Origin: Bacteroides fragilis
GTDB lineage: Bacteria > Bacteroidota > Bacteroidia > Bacteroidales > Bacteroidaceae
NCBI RefSeq assembly: GCF_002849695.1
Contig: NZ_CP018937.1
Coordinates: 1,922,001-1,986,000 of the forward strand
Direction of reading: 5' to 3'
DNA: 64,000 nucleotides
Shown here: positions 24,299-33,380 of the stretch, one piece after another
How the letters are laid out: each line of letters starts with the position of its first letter
How positions within the stretch are numbered: the first letter of the stretch is position 1
The notes under the pieces: generated by a model
The model's database searches: none
What the model was told of the DNA's origin: nothing
The model's input: the letters and a program-made list of their open reading frames with translations, nothing else
Translations under genes and position numbers: made by a program

Positions 24299-24327
24299 GT
24301 TCCCTACAGGACTTCGGTCTTGGGAAC
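24299..24327 (+). terminator. UUCG-capped hairpin after the thioredoxin-like gene
   Basis: GTTCCC...GGGAAC enclosing GGAC-TTCG-GTCT, a very stable tetraloop hairpin 26 bases after the stop codon. No T-run follows; it may protect the 3' end or be part of a small RNA ending at the next terminator. Confidence 0.6.
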
Positions 24328-24359
24328 GAGACAAAAGAGGAAATGAATACAACAAAAAA

Positions 24360-24408
24360 TTCCGCCCGCACTTGTGATTTCACAGGAGCAGGCGGAAATT
24401 CTTATTTT
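24360..24408. terminator. Bidirectional terminator
   Basis: TTCCGCC / GGCGGAA with inner TGTG/CACA, A-run before and T-run after. It serves the thioredoxin-like gene and the convergent lon operon. Confidence 0.85.
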
Positions 24409-24436
24409 TAGACCTTTCATATTCAGATGCACTCCA

Positions 24437-25534
24437 TTATTTGGGAGCCTTTCTATATAAGTAAAATGCAATCAGTGCATATAGTAAGTTAGGAATCCAC
24501 ATTGCGATCACCGGAGGCATATTTCCATTCACTGCGAAAGTGGATGCTACGGTCTGGAACAGGATGTATGAGAAACTCAAACCAAGCCCGATTCCCAAAT
24601 GTAACCCCATTCCCCCTTTTGTTTTTCTTGAAGAAAGAGATACTCCGATTACAGTCAGGATAAACGATGCAAATGACATGGCGATCCGCTTATGATACTC
24701 GATCTCGAACTCTTTGATATTAGCGATGCCTCTTTGGCGCTGTTTATCAATATAAGCGCTTAATTGCGGACTGGTCAGCATTTCCTGTTGATTACGCATG
24801 ATCATAAAATCGGCAGGTTCCATCGGTATGATGGAGTCCAGTTTATCCCCACGGATAATTGTCTCCTTCAATCCGTCTAGATTACGAATCATATAATCCT
24901 TGATCGTCCATTTATTAACAGCTGTAGTGTCATAAGTTATACTGCGGGCGGTCAAATGAGACACCAGCTTCTTATCTACAAACTTATCCAGCGAAAAGCG
25001 GTTTCCCGTTTTGTTATAATCCTGATAATTATCAATATAAGCAATCACGCCTGTGTCGATCTCCAACTGTATGTTATGTACATAAGTAGTCTTTTTTTTC
25101 TTTACGTATTTATCTTCAAAATCCAAACGCGTCACACTTCCCCTCGGGATAACATACGATCCTAATATAAAGGTAGAGATCGCGATGATACCGGCCGATA
25201 TCATATAAGGACGTAGCATGCGTTTAAAACTCATACCGGTAGAGAACATCGCGATAATCTCAGAGTTCTCGGCCAACTTTGAAGTAAAGAATATGACAGC
25301 AATAAATACGAACAACGGACTGAACAGATTTGCGAAATAAGGAATGAAGTTCATATAGTAATCGAAGATGATAGCCGACCACGGTGCACTTCGCTCCATA
25401 AACTTATCCATTTTCTCGTTAAAGTCGAATACTACTGCAATAGAAATAATCAATGCAATAGCAAACACGTATGTCCCCAAGAATTTCTTGATGATATACA
25501 AGTCCAGGCGTTTAATAAACCGATTGCTTCTCAT
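24437..25534 (-). CDS. LptF/LptG-family permease
   Basis: A 365-residue inner-membrane protein with six predicted helices, three at each end (about 15-120 and 275-360), around a periplasmic beta-jellyroll region. This is the YjgP/YjgQ pattern of LptF/LptG, the transmembrane parts of the LptB2FG ABC transporter that extracts lipopolysaccharide from the inner membrane. FNEKMDKFMERSAPW and IAMFSTGMSFKRMLRPYM match the family's coupling region. Whether it plays the LptF or LptG part cannot be told from this gene alone. It is the last gene of the lon-tgt operon, starting 4 bases after the tgt stop codon. Confidence 0.88.
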   Translation of the reverse strand: MRSNRFIKRLDLYIIKKFLGTYVFAIALIISIAVVFDFNEKMDKFMERSAPWSAIIFDYYMNFIPYFANLFSPLFVFIAVIFFTSKLAENSEIIAMFSTGMSFKRMLRPYMISAGIIAISTFILGSYVIPRGSVTRLDFEDKYVKKKKTTYVHNIQLEIDTGVIAYIDNYQDYNKTGNRFSLDKFVDKKLVSHLTARSITYDTTAVNKWTIKDYMIRNLDGLKETIIRGDKLDSIIPMEPADFMIMRNQQEMLTSPQLSAYIDKQRQRGIANIKEFEIEYHKRIAMSFASFILTVIGVSLSSRKTKGGMGLHLGIGLGLSFSYILFQTVASTFAVNGNMPPVIAMWIPNLLYALIAFYLYRKAPK

Positions 25535-25538
25535 AAGT

Positions 25539-26669
25539 TTATAGTCTTGTTGACACTCTTTTCACCATCATAGGTTTCCAGGTTGAAAAGTCCCCTGCAA
25601 TAATGTGCTTGCGTGCTTCTCCCACCAACCACAAATAAAACGCCAGATTATGGATAGATGCTATCTGCATGGCCAACAGTTCCTGAGCATGAAACAAATG
25701 GCGCAGATATGCTTTACTGTACAACGTGTCCACATACGAAGCACCATCAGCCTCAATAGGAGAGAAGTCTGCTTCCCATTTTTTATTACGCATATTCATG
25801 ATACCATCTTTCGTAAACAACATTCCATTTCGCCCGTTACGGGTAGGCATTACACAGTCGAACATGTCAACTCCACGTTCAATGCCCTCAAGAATATTAA
25901 CCGGCGTGCCCACACCCATCAGATAACGAGGTTTGTCCTTCGGAAGTATTTCATTCACTAACTCTATCATCTCGTACATCTTGTCTACAGGCTCGCCTAC
26001 AGCGAGTCCGCCTATGGCATTGCCATCTGCACCTTTAGAAGCTATATACTCTGCGGATTGTTTACGTAAATCAGGATATACGCATCCTTGCACAATTGGA
26101 AACAAAGACTGATTGTAGCCATATTTAGGTTCCGTCTCGTTGAACCGTTGAATACAACGGTCAAGCCAGCGATGCGTCAATCCCAATGACTTTTTGGCAT
26201 ATTCATAATCCGAATCTCCCGGCGGACACTCATCAAATGCCATCATAATGTCGGCACCGATAATACGTTCGATGTCCATTACTTTTTCGGGAGTGAAGAT
26301 ATGCTTACTTCCATCGATATGTGAACGGAATTCAGCTCCTTCTTCACGCAATTTACGAATTCCGGATAAAGAAAACACCTGAAAACCACCGCTATCGGTC
26401 AGCATCGGACGATCAAATCCATTGAACTTATGCAACCCACCGGCCTTCTCGAGCACCTCCAGTCCCGGACGCAAATAAAGGTGATACGTATTTCCCAGAA
26501 TAATCTGAGCTTGAATATCCTCTTTCAATTCAGTCTGATGTACTCCTTTCACACTGCCGATTGTACCTACCGGCATAAATATAGGGGTTTGTATTTGCCC
26601 GTGGGCTGTCGTGATCAGACCGGCACGGGCATTACTTTTTGCGTCTGTATATTGTAGTTCGAATGTCAT
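25539..26669 (-). CDS. tgt: tRNA-guanine transglycosylase, Zn site altered
   Basis: A 376-residue TIM-barrel enzyme that swaps guanine 34 for preQ1 (or queuine) in tRNAs with GUN anticodons. Conserved parts include ILGNTYHLYLRPG, LTDSGGFQVFSLSGIRK, the MAFDECPPGD aspartate, GGLAVGEP and the nucleophile aspartate in MFDCVMPTRNGRNG. Most bacterial Tgt proteins then carry a zinc-binding C-x-C-x2-C. Here the aligned stretch reads SYVDTLYSKAYLRHLF, with none of the three cysteines, although the later IHN histidine is present. The start codon overlaps the lon stop by 4 bases, so translation is probably coupled. Confidence 0.92.
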   Translation of the reverse strand: MTFELQYTDAKSNARAGLITTAHGQIQTPIFMPVGTIGSVKGVHQTELKEDIQAQIILGNTYHLYLRPGLEVLEKAGGLHKFNGFDRPMLTDSGGFQVFSLSGIRKLREEGAEFRSHIDGSKHIFTPEKVMDIERIIGADIMMAFDECPPGDSDYEYAKKSLGLTHRWLDRCIQRFNETEPKYGYNQSLFPIVQGCVYPDLRKQSAEYIASKGADGNAIGGLAVGEPVDKMYEMIELVNEILPKDKPRYLMGVGTPVNILEGIERGVDMFDCVMPTRNGRNGMLFTKDGIMNMRNKKWEADFSPIEADGASYVDTLYSKAYLRHLFHAQELLAMQIASIHNLAFYLWLVGEARKHIIAGDFSTWKPMMVKRVSTRL

Positions 26670-29134
26670 TCCTGGCTGGCTTTCTTTACGGATAAATCAA
26701 TGGCATCGGCAACCTTCTCCTGGGTCAACGCAATAGCAAAAACTTCTTTTACATCATTCACATAATGGAAAGTCAGTCCTTTCAGATATATATCCTGTAT
26801 TTCGTCAATATTCTTTTTATTTTCGGCACTCATGATGATCTCTTTGATACCGGCACGTTTAGCAGCCAGAATCTTCTCTTTAATACCACCCACCGGAAGC
26901 ACCTTACCACGTAAGGTAATCTCGCCGGTCATAGCCAGGTTAGCCTTTACTTTACGCTGTGTCAAAGCAGAAGCCAATGAAGTAGCCATTGTGATACCTG
27001 CCGAAGGACCGTCTTTGGGAATAGCTCCTTCGGGAACATGGACATGAATATTCCAGTTATCAAAGATTTCTTCATTCAGGTTCAGAAGTGAAGCGTGTGC
27101 TTTGATATATTCAAGTGCCAACATTGCAGACTCTTTCATTACTTCACCCAAATTTCCGGTTAAAGTAAGACGACCGCCTTTGCCACGGCTCAAGCTGGTT
27201 TCGACAAACAAGATCTCACCTCCTACAGCTGTCCATGCCAAACCTGTTACCACACCGGCATAATCGTTGCCCTGATATTTATCACGTGTATATTCCGGAG
27301 CCCCCAGGAAGTCGTACAAATCAGCCGGTTTAATTTCGGTTTTGGAAAAGAAACCATCCGTAGCATATTGACGGGCGGACTTACGAAGGATCTTACCGAT
27401 CTTCTTTTCCAGTTCGCGCACACCGCTTTCACGTGTATATGATTCTATAATAGCCTCCAAGGTGTCTTTTGGAATCTTGATATCGGTTTTCTTCATACCG
27501 TTTGCTTCCAATTCTTTCGGCACTAAATGTTTCCGTGCGATCTCCACTTTTTCCTCGGTGATATAACCACTTACTTCGATTAACTCCATACGGTCGAGCA
27601 ATGGTCCCGGGATAGTATTTAAATTGTTTGCCGTAGCGATAAACATCACTTTAGACAAGTCATAATCCACATCCAGAAAATTATCATGGAAAGCCGTATT
27701 CTGCTCCGGATCAAGCACTTCAAGCAAAGCAGAAGAAGGATCTCCCTGACGATCGGCACTTACTTTATCAATCTCGTCCAAAATAAACACCGGATTAGAA
27801 GATCCGGCTTTTATCAGGTTTTTGATGATACGTCCCGGCATTGCACCGATATAAGTTTTACGATGTCCGCGAATTTCCGCTTCATCGTGCACACCTCCCA
27901 ATGACATACGGATATATTTCCGTTTCAATGCAGCGGCAATGGATTTACCCAATGACGTCTTACCGACTCCCGGAGGACCATATAAACAGATAATAGGAGA
28001 CTTCATGTCACCTTTCAACTTCAGTACCGCCAAATGTTCCAGAATACGCTCTTTCACCTTTTCCAGACCGTAATGATCTTTATTAAGAGTCTTTTCCGCA
28101 TTCTTCAGATTCAGATTGTCAGTGGTATATACTCCCCACGGAAGATTAAGCATCGTCTGCAGATAATTTAACTGCACACTGTAATCAGGTGATTGAGGAT
28201 GAGTACGTTCCAGTTTAGCCAATTCTTTCAGAAAAGTCTCATGCACCTCGGAACTCCACTTCATGTGTTCCGCTTTCTGACGCATTTCCTCTATTTCCTG
28301 TTCCTGGCCTCCGCCACCCAATTCATCCTGAATGGTTTTTATCTGCTGTTGCAGAAAATATTCACGCTGTTGCTGGTCAATATCTTCACGAGCACGCATC
28401 TGGATAGATGCTTTAATTTCGGCCAGTTGTACCTCGCGGTTCAAAATTTCAAGTAACCGATAGGTACGTTCGCGCAAAGAATCGATGCGTAACAATTCTA
28501 TTTTCTCGTCCTTCTTTAATGGAAGGTTTGTGCAGATAAAATCTACCAGGAACATGTGATTCGTCAGGTTCTTGATGGCAAACGCCGATTCCTGATGTAA
28601 AGAGTCCGATGACTTAATATATCGTATTGTTAGGTCTTTGCAGGTTTCTACCAATGCCTGGAACTCCTTATCGTCTTTCGAAGGTATCTCTTCGTCGATA
28701 ATGTTCACTTCTCCTTTCAGGTATGGATGTGTTTCTGTAATGTTCTTCAACTCCAGGCGTTTCATCCCTTGGATAATGACTGTTGTCGTCTGGTCAGGCA
28801 TTTCAAGCACACGTACAATCTTACCTATCGTTCCGATTGGATGCAAATCTTCGAATGCCGGTTCGTCTGTTTCTGCCATTTTCTGGCAAACTACTGCAAT
28901 ATAGGATTTTTTCTTATCAGCTTCCCTCACCAATCTCAAAGATGATTTTCTACCTACAGAAACAGGCATAAATACTCCGGGAAACAATACCATATTACGG
29001 AGGGGGAGAACCGGAAGAGTTTCACCAACCTTAATATCAAACACTTGATCTTCATTTCCGTCAAAATCGGCAATCAATGAAAATGCGTTATCATTCTGGT
29101 CATCCATCTCTCTTAAATATCTTTCTTTCTTCAT
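26666..29134 (-). CDS. lon: ATP-dependent Lon protease
   Basis: An 822-residue LonA protease. It has the N-terminal substrate domain (about 40-240, [15 protein letters not shown]), a coiled-coil arm ([19 protein letters not shown]), the AAA+ module with Walker [13 protein letters not shown] near residue 383 and Walker B FILDEIDK, and the C-terminal peptidase with catalytic Ser in PKDGPSAG (about 709) and Lys about 43 residues later. It degrades damaged and regulatory proteins in the cytoplasm. It leads the lon-tgt-lptF/G operon and has a -7 box about 50 bases upstream. Confidence 0.96.
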   Translation of the reverse strand: MKKERYLREMDDQNDNAFSLIADFDGNEDQVFDIKVGETLPVLPLRNMVLFPGVFMPVSVGRKSSLRLVREADKKKSYIAVVCQKMAETDEPAFEDLHPIGTIGKIVRVLEMPDQTTTVIIQGMKRLELKNITETHPYLKGEVNIIDEEIPSKDDKEFQALVETCKDLTIRYIKSSDSLHQESAFAIKNLTNHMFLVDFICTNLPLKKDEKIELLRIDSLRERTYRLLEILNREVQLAEIKASIQMRAREDIDQQQREYFLQQQIKTIQDELGGGGQEQEIEEMRQKAEHMKWSSEVHETFLKELAKLERTHPQSPDYSVQLNYLQTMLNLPWGVYTTDNLNLKNAEKTLNKDHYGLEKVKERILEHLAVLKLKGDMKSPIICLYGPPGVGKTSLGKSIAAALKRKYIRMSLGGVHDEAEIRGHRKTYIGAMPGRIIKNLIKAGSSNPVFILDEIDKVSADRQGDPSSALLEVLDPEQNTAFHDNFLDVDYDLSKVMFIATANNLNTIPGPLLDRMELIEVSGYITEEKVEIARKHLVPKELEANGMKKTDIKIPKDTLEAIIESYTRESGVRELEKKIGKILRKSARQYATDGFFSKTEIKPADLYDFLGAPEYTRDKYQGNDYAGVVTGLAWTAVGGEILFVETSLSRGKGGRLTLTGNLGEVMKESAMLALEYIKAHASLLNLNEEIFDNWNIHVHVPEGAIPKDGPSAGITMATSLASALTQRKVKANLAMTGEITLRGKVLPVGGIKEKILAAKRAGIKEIIMSAENKKNIDEIQDIYLKGLTFHYVNDVKEVFAIALTQEKVADAIDLSVKKASQE

Positions 29135-29180
29135 TTCGTATAAATTAGTTTATGTCATATCAGCGAGCATAAAACGTTCG

Positions 29181-29188
29181 CAAAGTTA
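29181..29188 (-). promoter_or_regulatory. -7 box of the lon operon
   Basis: The minus strand reads TAACTTTG, 47 bases upstream of the lon start. No heat-shock-type inverted repeat was recognised next to it. Confidence 0.5.
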
Positions 29189-29285
29189 ATCGATTCTTCA
29201 TTAAGAATAAAACATCTGTTCGATAAAAACACAAAAACAATGCCAAATAATAATACGGACGGAATGTCATATCACAATATTTACC

Positions 29286-29293
29286 TATTTTTG
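29286..29293 (+). promoter_or_regulatory. -7 box of the trmN6 gene
   Basis: TATTTTTG, 26 bases before the start codon. Confidence 0.5.
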
Positions 29294-29318
29294 GCGAACT
29301 TAATTATTTATTAGCTAA

Positions 29319-30032
29319 ATGAGCCAACCTTATTTTCAGTTTAAACAGTTTACCGTTTGGCACGATAAATGTGCCATGAAGGTAGGTACAGACGGCGTCC
29401 TGCTCGGGGCATGGACTCCCGTAAAATCCTCAGTCCGCATTCTCGACATTGGTACCGGCACAGGACTGGTGGCACTTATGTTAGCCCAGCGCAGTACAGC
29501 TTCCATTACAGCTCTTGAGATTGATGAAGCCGCTGCTGCCCAAGCAACAGAAAACATAAACCGCTCGCCCTGGAAAAATAGAATAGAGGTAATCCAACAA
29601 GATTTTAAACATTATAGCAGTAAAAATGGTATTTCTAAATTTGATACAATAGTTTCCAATCCTCCTTACTTTAACGCTTCATTAAAGTGTTCTGACGAAC
29701 AACGTAATAAAGCCCGTCACAACGACAGTCTGACATATGAAGAATTATTAGCAGGTGTATCCGGACTACTTTCGCAAGGGGGAACATTCACTATAGTGAT
29801 ACCAATGGATGTCGGTGAGCAAATTAAAACACTTGCTCATAAATATGGGCTATATCCTTCACGTCAACTCTTTATCATAACCAAGCCCGGCGGAGCTCCC
29901 AAACGAACTCTAATTTCATTTAGATTCACCAAACAGACATGCGAAACAGAAGAATTACTGACTGAAACCTCCCGTCATCAATATAGTGAAAAGTATATAG
30001 AACTCACCCGGGATTTTTATCTGAAAATGTGA
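29319..30032 (+). CDS. trmN6: tRNA1(Val) adenine-37 N6-methyltransferase
   Basis: A 237-residue Rossmann-fold methyltransferase of the YfiC/TrmN6 family. It starts with the family's QFKQFTVWHDKCAMKVGTDGVLLGAW block, then the SAM-binding DIGTGTGL (43-50), and the catalytic NPPY (114-117) typical of N6-adenine methyltransferases. YfiC methylates A37 of tRNA1-Val next to the anticodon. Length and motif order agree with E. coli YfiC. It stands alone, divergent from lon. Specificity could differ, as NPPY enzymes are diverse. Confidence 0.88.
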   Translation: MSQPYFQFKQFTVWHDKCAMKVGTDGVLLGAWTPVKSSVRILDIGTGTGLVALMLAQRSTASITALEIDEAAAAQATENINRSPWKNRIEVIQQDFKHYSSKNGISKFDTIVSNPPYFNASLKCSDEQRNKARHNDSLTYEELLAGVSGLLSQGGTFTIVIPMDVGEQIKTLAHKYGLYPSRQLFIITKPGGAPKRTLISFRFTKQTCETEELLTETSRHQYSEKYIELTRDFYLKM

Positions 30033-30119
30033 AAAAACTAACACAAGTTCCATCTATAAAGCCGTGCAAGCGTTCTGTCACAGATGGTATTCTTGGTATT
30101 ATACGATGTACATCAACAA

Positions 30120-30430
30120 TTACATAACCAATTCACCATTGAACCGCAAGAAACCATCAACAAGAGCACTATTACGGAGTTTGGCAATAATTATCTCAGG
30201 CATACCGCAAAGATCGTTTCCTTTATAATCTTGAAATATCTCATAATATTCCAGGCAATGAATGAATATCACCATATCAGAATCATCGCATAAAGTATCA
30301 CTATCCCGCAAATCGGTCAATTGAGAACGCTTAACTTCAATTTTTTTTCTACTTTCAATAGCCCGATTCATTTGAGAGATAACAATTAAAGGTATATATA
30401 AGATGGTTGGCTATTCTACAAATTATTCCC
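30120..30430 (-). pseudogene. Decayed C-terminal fragment of a replicative DnaB helicase
   Basis: The minus-strand frame from 30401 down to 30120 reads LYIPLIVISQMNRAIESRKKIEVKR, then SQLTDLRDSDTLCDDSDMVIF, then IHCLEYYEIFQDYKGNDLCGM, ending LRFNGELVM. This aligns with the end of DnaB: IPVIALSQLNR, QLSDLRESG-IEQDAD-V-F, HRPEYY-I..D..GNDL, and LRF-GE. Upstream the frame hits TAG, while a neighbouring frame gives a weak continuation (IANHL, like LAKEL), suggesting a frameshift near 30400. The Walker motifs and N-terminal domain are absent. It is probably a relic of a duplicated, phage or plasmid dnaB. Confidence 0.75.
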
Positions 30431-30657
30431 TTCTTGTATCCCATTTTAGAAGAGAAAGAAAGCATTTAAGTTTATCAGTGTAAATTGCTGCATGTACGAT
30501 ATGCTAATTTTCAATGGGAGCTTCTCATCTTTCTGTTTCACAGGTTGGCATAAGTAGAATTATATGGATAACATTTTAAAATTTGCGTTTTTTGCAGTAT
30601 TTTCATTCTTGAAGAATCATAAATCCTGGTTCTTTTTCAAATTTGGTGCTAAATTCT

Positions 30658-30894
30658 TTATTTCTTTATTTTCAAGTTGATAATTGTCCTTTTTGCTTGC
30701 TTTAATAAGAAAGACCAGACACCGCCTGAATAAGATAACTCGAGTTTCGGAAGTGAATTTGCGGCGTCCGAGCCGGTATCTTCATCCTTATACCTTTCTT
30801 CAATTAACATTGTTAACGCCTTTTGCAGGTTGTCAGGTTCTTGTGCGCAAACAACAAGTCTTTTGCATTTAAAGAACTTGTTATTCACATCCAA
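30658..30894 (-). CDS. Hypothetical protein (78 aa), uncertain
   Basis: A soluble frame starting MDVNNKFFKCKRLVVCAQEP with an acidic middle (EERYKDEDTGSDAA) and basic end (KRTIINLKIKK). No family recognised. It lies in the decayed stretch between trmN6 and the tRNA-Pro pair, so it may be a real small gene or part of a remnant. Confidence 0.35.
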   Translation of the reverse strand: MDVNNKFFKCKRLVVCAQEPDNLQKALTMLIEERYKDEDTGSDAANSLPKLELSYSGGVWSFLLKQAKRTIINLKIKK

Positions 30895-30928
30895 AGAATA
30901 AGCTTTAACTCTGTGTTAAAACAAGCTT

Positions 30929-31147
30929 TTGAGAACAGAAATCTTACTTTTTAAAGATATTGATTTTCAGATGGTTTATCCTAAAATTCGCTTCTTCACC
31001 TCACGGATGGACTCTTCGGGGGAAAGCCGGGATACTTGCTTTTTTGTCAACTATAAGCGAGGGCTTACACTTCCGAAAACGGAATTAGATTCCATGAGTA
31101 AAAGAAAACTTATCACCAAATTTGAAGAAGAACTTAAATCCTTTTAA
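30929..31147 (+). CDS. Hypothetical protein (58-72 aa), uncertain or remnant
   Basis: A frame beginning at TTG, or at the ATG at 30971 (MVYPKIRFFTSRMDSSG). It ends with a charged helix (SMSKRKLITKFEEELKSF) and is followed within 20 bases by a strong terminator, which favours transcription. No family recognised; the missing good start suggests it could be the end of a broken gene. Confidence 0.38.
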   Translation: MRTEILLFKDIDFQMVYPKIRFFTSRMDSSGESRDTCFFVNYKRGLTLPKTELDSMSKRKLITKFEEELKSF

Positions 31148-31163
31148 TACCCATCTGATAAAT

Positions 31164-31210
31164 AAAAAACACTGATAGTTAAGTTGCAAACTTAATTACC
31201 AGTGTTTTTT
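31164..31210. terminator. Bidirectional terminator
   Basis: AAAAAACACTG / CAGTGTTTTTT with an inner TTAAGTT/AACTTAA pairing. It ends the tRNA-Pro unit on the minus strand and the small frame on the plus strand. Confidence 0.88.
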
Positions 31211-31215
31211 TATTG

Positions 31216-31290
31216 TCGGGGTAGCGGGATTCGAACCCACGACCCCCTGCTCCCAAAGCAGGTGCGCTAACCGGACTGCGCTACACCCCG
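31216..31290 (-). tRNA. tRNA-Pro (anticodon TGG), distal copy
   Basis: 75 bases. Acceptor CGGGGTG pairs with TACCCCG (one G-T pair), the anticodon arm is CCTGC-TTTGGGA-GCAGG with TGG, and the T arm contains GGTTCGAATCC. CCA is not encoded. Identical to the next copy. Confidence 0.95.
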
Positions 31291-31323
31291 AAAACTTTTA
31301 ATGAAGAACTCCCTTTGACTTCG

Positions 31324-31398
31324 TCGGGGTAGCGGGATTCGAACCCACGACCCCCTGCTCCCAAAGCAGGTGCGCTAACCGGACTGCGCTACACCCCG
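31324..31398 (-). tRNA. tRNA-Pro (anticodon TGG), promoter-proximal copy
   Basis: Same 75-base sequence as the copy at 31216-31290, 33 bases apart and in the same direction, so the two form one transcript. Confidence 0.95.
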
Positions 31399-31430
31399 TT
31401 CTTATAGGGAAGTTCCTTTCAAAAGCGGTG

Positions 31431-31460
31431 CAAAGATAGGGACTATTTTTAAATATGCAA
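31431..31460 (-). promoter_or_regulatory. Promoter of the tRNA-Pro pair
   Basis: The minus strand reads TTG (31460-31458), 19 bases, TATCTTTG (31438-31431), 33 bases upstream of the first tRNA. Confidence 0.7.
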
Positions 31461-31550
31461 TAGTGAAAGAAGCATTTTTTCATATTTATTTTTTAACATC
31501 CTATCAGTCACGCATTTGGATATATAAGAAAAATAGAAGCTATTAACCTA

Positions 31551-31583
31551 AAAAGTCCCGATTCCGCCAGAATCAGGACTTTT
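31551..31583 (-). terminator. Terminator of the 72-residue gene
   Basis: AAAAGTCC...GATTC / GAATC...GGACTTTT with a short loop; reads as a terminator in both directions. Confidence 0.8.
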
Positions 31584-31608
31584 ATGCTAAACACACGACA
31601 GAGACAAG

Positions 31609-31827
31609 TTATTCAAGATCCTCTTTGATCACTTCATCTATTTCCTTGATCTTCTTTTCTCTTATCTTTTTGCTTTGGGCAGGTTTCTTTTTGGTATCAT
31701 CATACACATTGTCTGCACGATCCACCATCTCTTCACTCCAGTCATCATACATGTTCGATGCCGGCTGACCGGTCAGGGTGGTATTTTCTTCTGCGATAGG
31801 TACATCCCTATTAATTACTTTAGCCAT
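31609..31827 (-). CDS. Small charged hypothetical protein (72 aa)
   Basis: A hydrophilic, probably disordered protein (MAKVINRDVPIAEENTTLTG; C-terminal half KKKPAQSKKIREKKIKEIDEV). It has its own terminator and a hairpin immediately before the start codon, which supports a real gene. No family known to me. Nearby small genes (DUF1622 and a 57-residue charged protein) suggest a cluster of stress-type genes, but this is only context. Confidence 0.65.
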   Translation of the reverse strand: MAKVINRDVPIAEENTTLTGQPASNMYDDWSEEMVDRADNVYDDTKKKPAQSKKIREKKIKEIDEVIKEDLE

Positions 31828-31836
31828 ATGTTCTAC

Positions 31837-31868
31837 GTTTTATTGTTATGCTATAATGACAATAAAAC
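31837..31868 (-). promoter_or_regulatory. 10-bp inverted repeat just before the 72-residue gene
   Basis: GTTTTATTGT (31837-31846) and ACAATAAAAC (31859-31868), perfect, spacer 12, ending 10 bases before the start codon. Possible operator or leader hairpin. Confidence 0.5.
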
Positions 31869-32011
31869 ATAGAAAAAGTTCTCTCTGTTAATGAAGTTTG
31901 ATACTATTAGATAGATTTTAAACGGTACTTTCCGGCAATATTTCCGAAAGCTGTGAACTAAATCCCGTTTCAAACGTATAATACAGAAACATCACTATAA
32001 AAACAAATATC

Positions 32012-32962
32012 ATGAGACTTAGAATTCCTAAACCTATGTATTTCATTGCTTTTGCCGGTATGGCTTTGTTTATGGGCAGTTGTGCCAAAAATACCACCAT
32101 TATTTATGGCAACGGAGAAGATAATCTTCCCGAAACTCCACAAAAGGAGACGACACTCGTCACTTTCAATGCTTCTGTCGAAAGCCGAAACCTGACCCGT
32201 GCCATGTCTCCTATGAAAAAAGGAATCAAGAGCACTTTGTACGCCTATCAAAAGGCACAGAGTACCACCAGTCAGGAAACTCTGTTTGCCGAAGGATTGT
32301 ACATCACTTCCTCTCCGGGGGTATTATCCGGAAAAGACGGGTATAAAATGTATCTTGCGAACGGCATCTATAATTTTTACGCCGTATCCGACAACTTCTC
32401 AACCATACCACCTTCTTTTACCGGACAAGAGTCAGAACCTTTATTCAATGGCATCGATTATCTTTGGTGGGGTAGTACCGACCAGGATGTAAGCAGTGCA
32501 CAGATCAATATTCCCATTGTATTCCAACATGCCTGTACACAAGTTGTCGTTGAAGTCTCTGCCGGAGATGGTATTCAATTAAGCAGGCTACTATCAGCTA
32601 CTATCACTCCGCCGGTTCCAGGAGCGAGCATGACACTCTCCACCGGAATTATTCCTCCCGCAACATCATATGACAAACCCGATAAAATGGGCATTAATGG
32701 ATTTCTGGCGCAATATATCATGCTTCCACTGCAGACCAATGATCCGATGACACTTACGCTTGAAGTGGAAACAGATGGAAACAACAATTCGAAAACTTAT
32801 AGCGTTCAGATCCCTGTCCCAAGCGGAGAGTTGAAAGCCGGAGATTCTTACTTATTCAGTGCGGTGATCAATGGCAGTTCCGTTTCTATTCCTTCCGTCA
32901 GCGTAAAGGATTGGACGGAAGTAGACGAGACAGGTAACCCGCTTTATCCATCACAAAAATAA
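32012..32962 (+). CDS. Fimbrillin-family lipoprotein
   Basis: A 316-residue lipoprotein (signal ending FMGSC, Cys24) with the two-domain beta-rich layout of Bacteroidales FimA-like fimbrillins. The N-terminal half has VTFNASVESRNLTRA, where an Arg or Lys after a short strand is the usual processing region. A middle TPIVFQHACTQV-like stretch (IPIVFQHACTQVVVEV) and a C-terminal GDSYLFSAVINGSSVSIPSVSVKDWTEV match the typical W-x-x-G-like end. These proteins form fimbriae or surface adhesins. It is followed 8 bases later by a DUF1622 gene, so the two may be co-transcribed, although the functions do not obviously match. Confidence 0.8.
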   Translation: MRLRIPKPMYFIAFAGMALFMGSCAKNTTIIYGNGEDNLPETPQKETTLVTFNASVESRNLTRAMSPMKKGIKSTLYAYQKAQSTTSQETLFAEGLYITSSPGVLSGKDGYKMYLANGIYNFYAVSDNFSTIPPSFTGQESEPLFNGIDYLWWGSTDQDVSSAQINIPIVFQHACTQVVVEVSAGDGIQLSRLLSATITPPVPGASMTLSTGIIPPATSYDKPDKMGINGFLAQYIMLPLQTNDPMTLTLEVETDGNNNSKTYSVQIPVPSGELKAGDSYLFSAVINGSSVSIPSVSVKDWTEVDETGNPLYPSQK

Positions 32963-32970
32963 CAACTTTT

Positions 32971-33312
32971 ATGCTTACACAATTTTTAAGTCTACTGGCT
33001 ACTATTATCAGTGTCATCAGCTTGCTGATTGTCACTTATGGGGCGCTGATTGCTATCCTCTCTTTTATCCTCAATGAACTGAAGAGGATAACCGGCACCT
33101 ATACCCCAACTAATATACGGAAGCTGAGAGCCGTATTCGGAACCTATTTATTATTGGGGTTAGAATTTCTGATTGCTTCGGACATCCTGAAAACTGTATT
33201 GGAGCCTACAATGAACGAACTGATTATTTTAGGCGGTATCGTTGTCGTAAGAACCATATTATCGGTATTCCTGAACAAAGAAATCAAAGAATTAGAAACA
33301 GAAAATAACTAA
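32971..33312 (+). CDS. DUF1622-type membrane protein
   Basis: A 113-residue inner-membrane protein with three predicted helices (about 7-33, 52-73, 80-98). The pattern of a first helix, a charged loop (NELKRITGTYTPTNIRKLRAVFGTYLLLGLEFLIASDIL) and a last helix with VVRTILSVFLNKEI matches DUF1622, an uncharacterised bacterial family. The next gene, a 57-residue charged protein, follows after about 70 bases. Confidence 0.82.
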   Translation: MLTQFLSLLATIISVISLLIVTYGALIAILSFILNELKRITGTYTPTNIRKLRAVFGTYLLLGLEFLIASDILKTVLEPTMNELIILGGIVVVRTILSVFLNKEIKELETENN

Positions 33313-33380
33313 AATGTAATGAACCATCCATCTGTGGGGGTGTTTACATTATTATTAACTAAATAAAGGAGATCGGACTT

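Noticed and set aside
29360..29385. TGGCAC sigma54-like sequence inside trmN6
   Set aside because: No TTGA or TTGC at the required distance and no paired GTGC palindromes upstream; it is coding sequence.
30084..30293. Plus-strand frame opposite the DnaB fragment
   Set aside because: The opposite strand has clear DnaB similarity; this frame has no ribosome site or recognisable content.
31298..31483. Minus-strand open frame of 61 codons
   Set aside because: It reads through the promoter-proximal tRNA-Pro gene (VGSNPATPTKS is a translated tRNA T arm), so it is an artefact.
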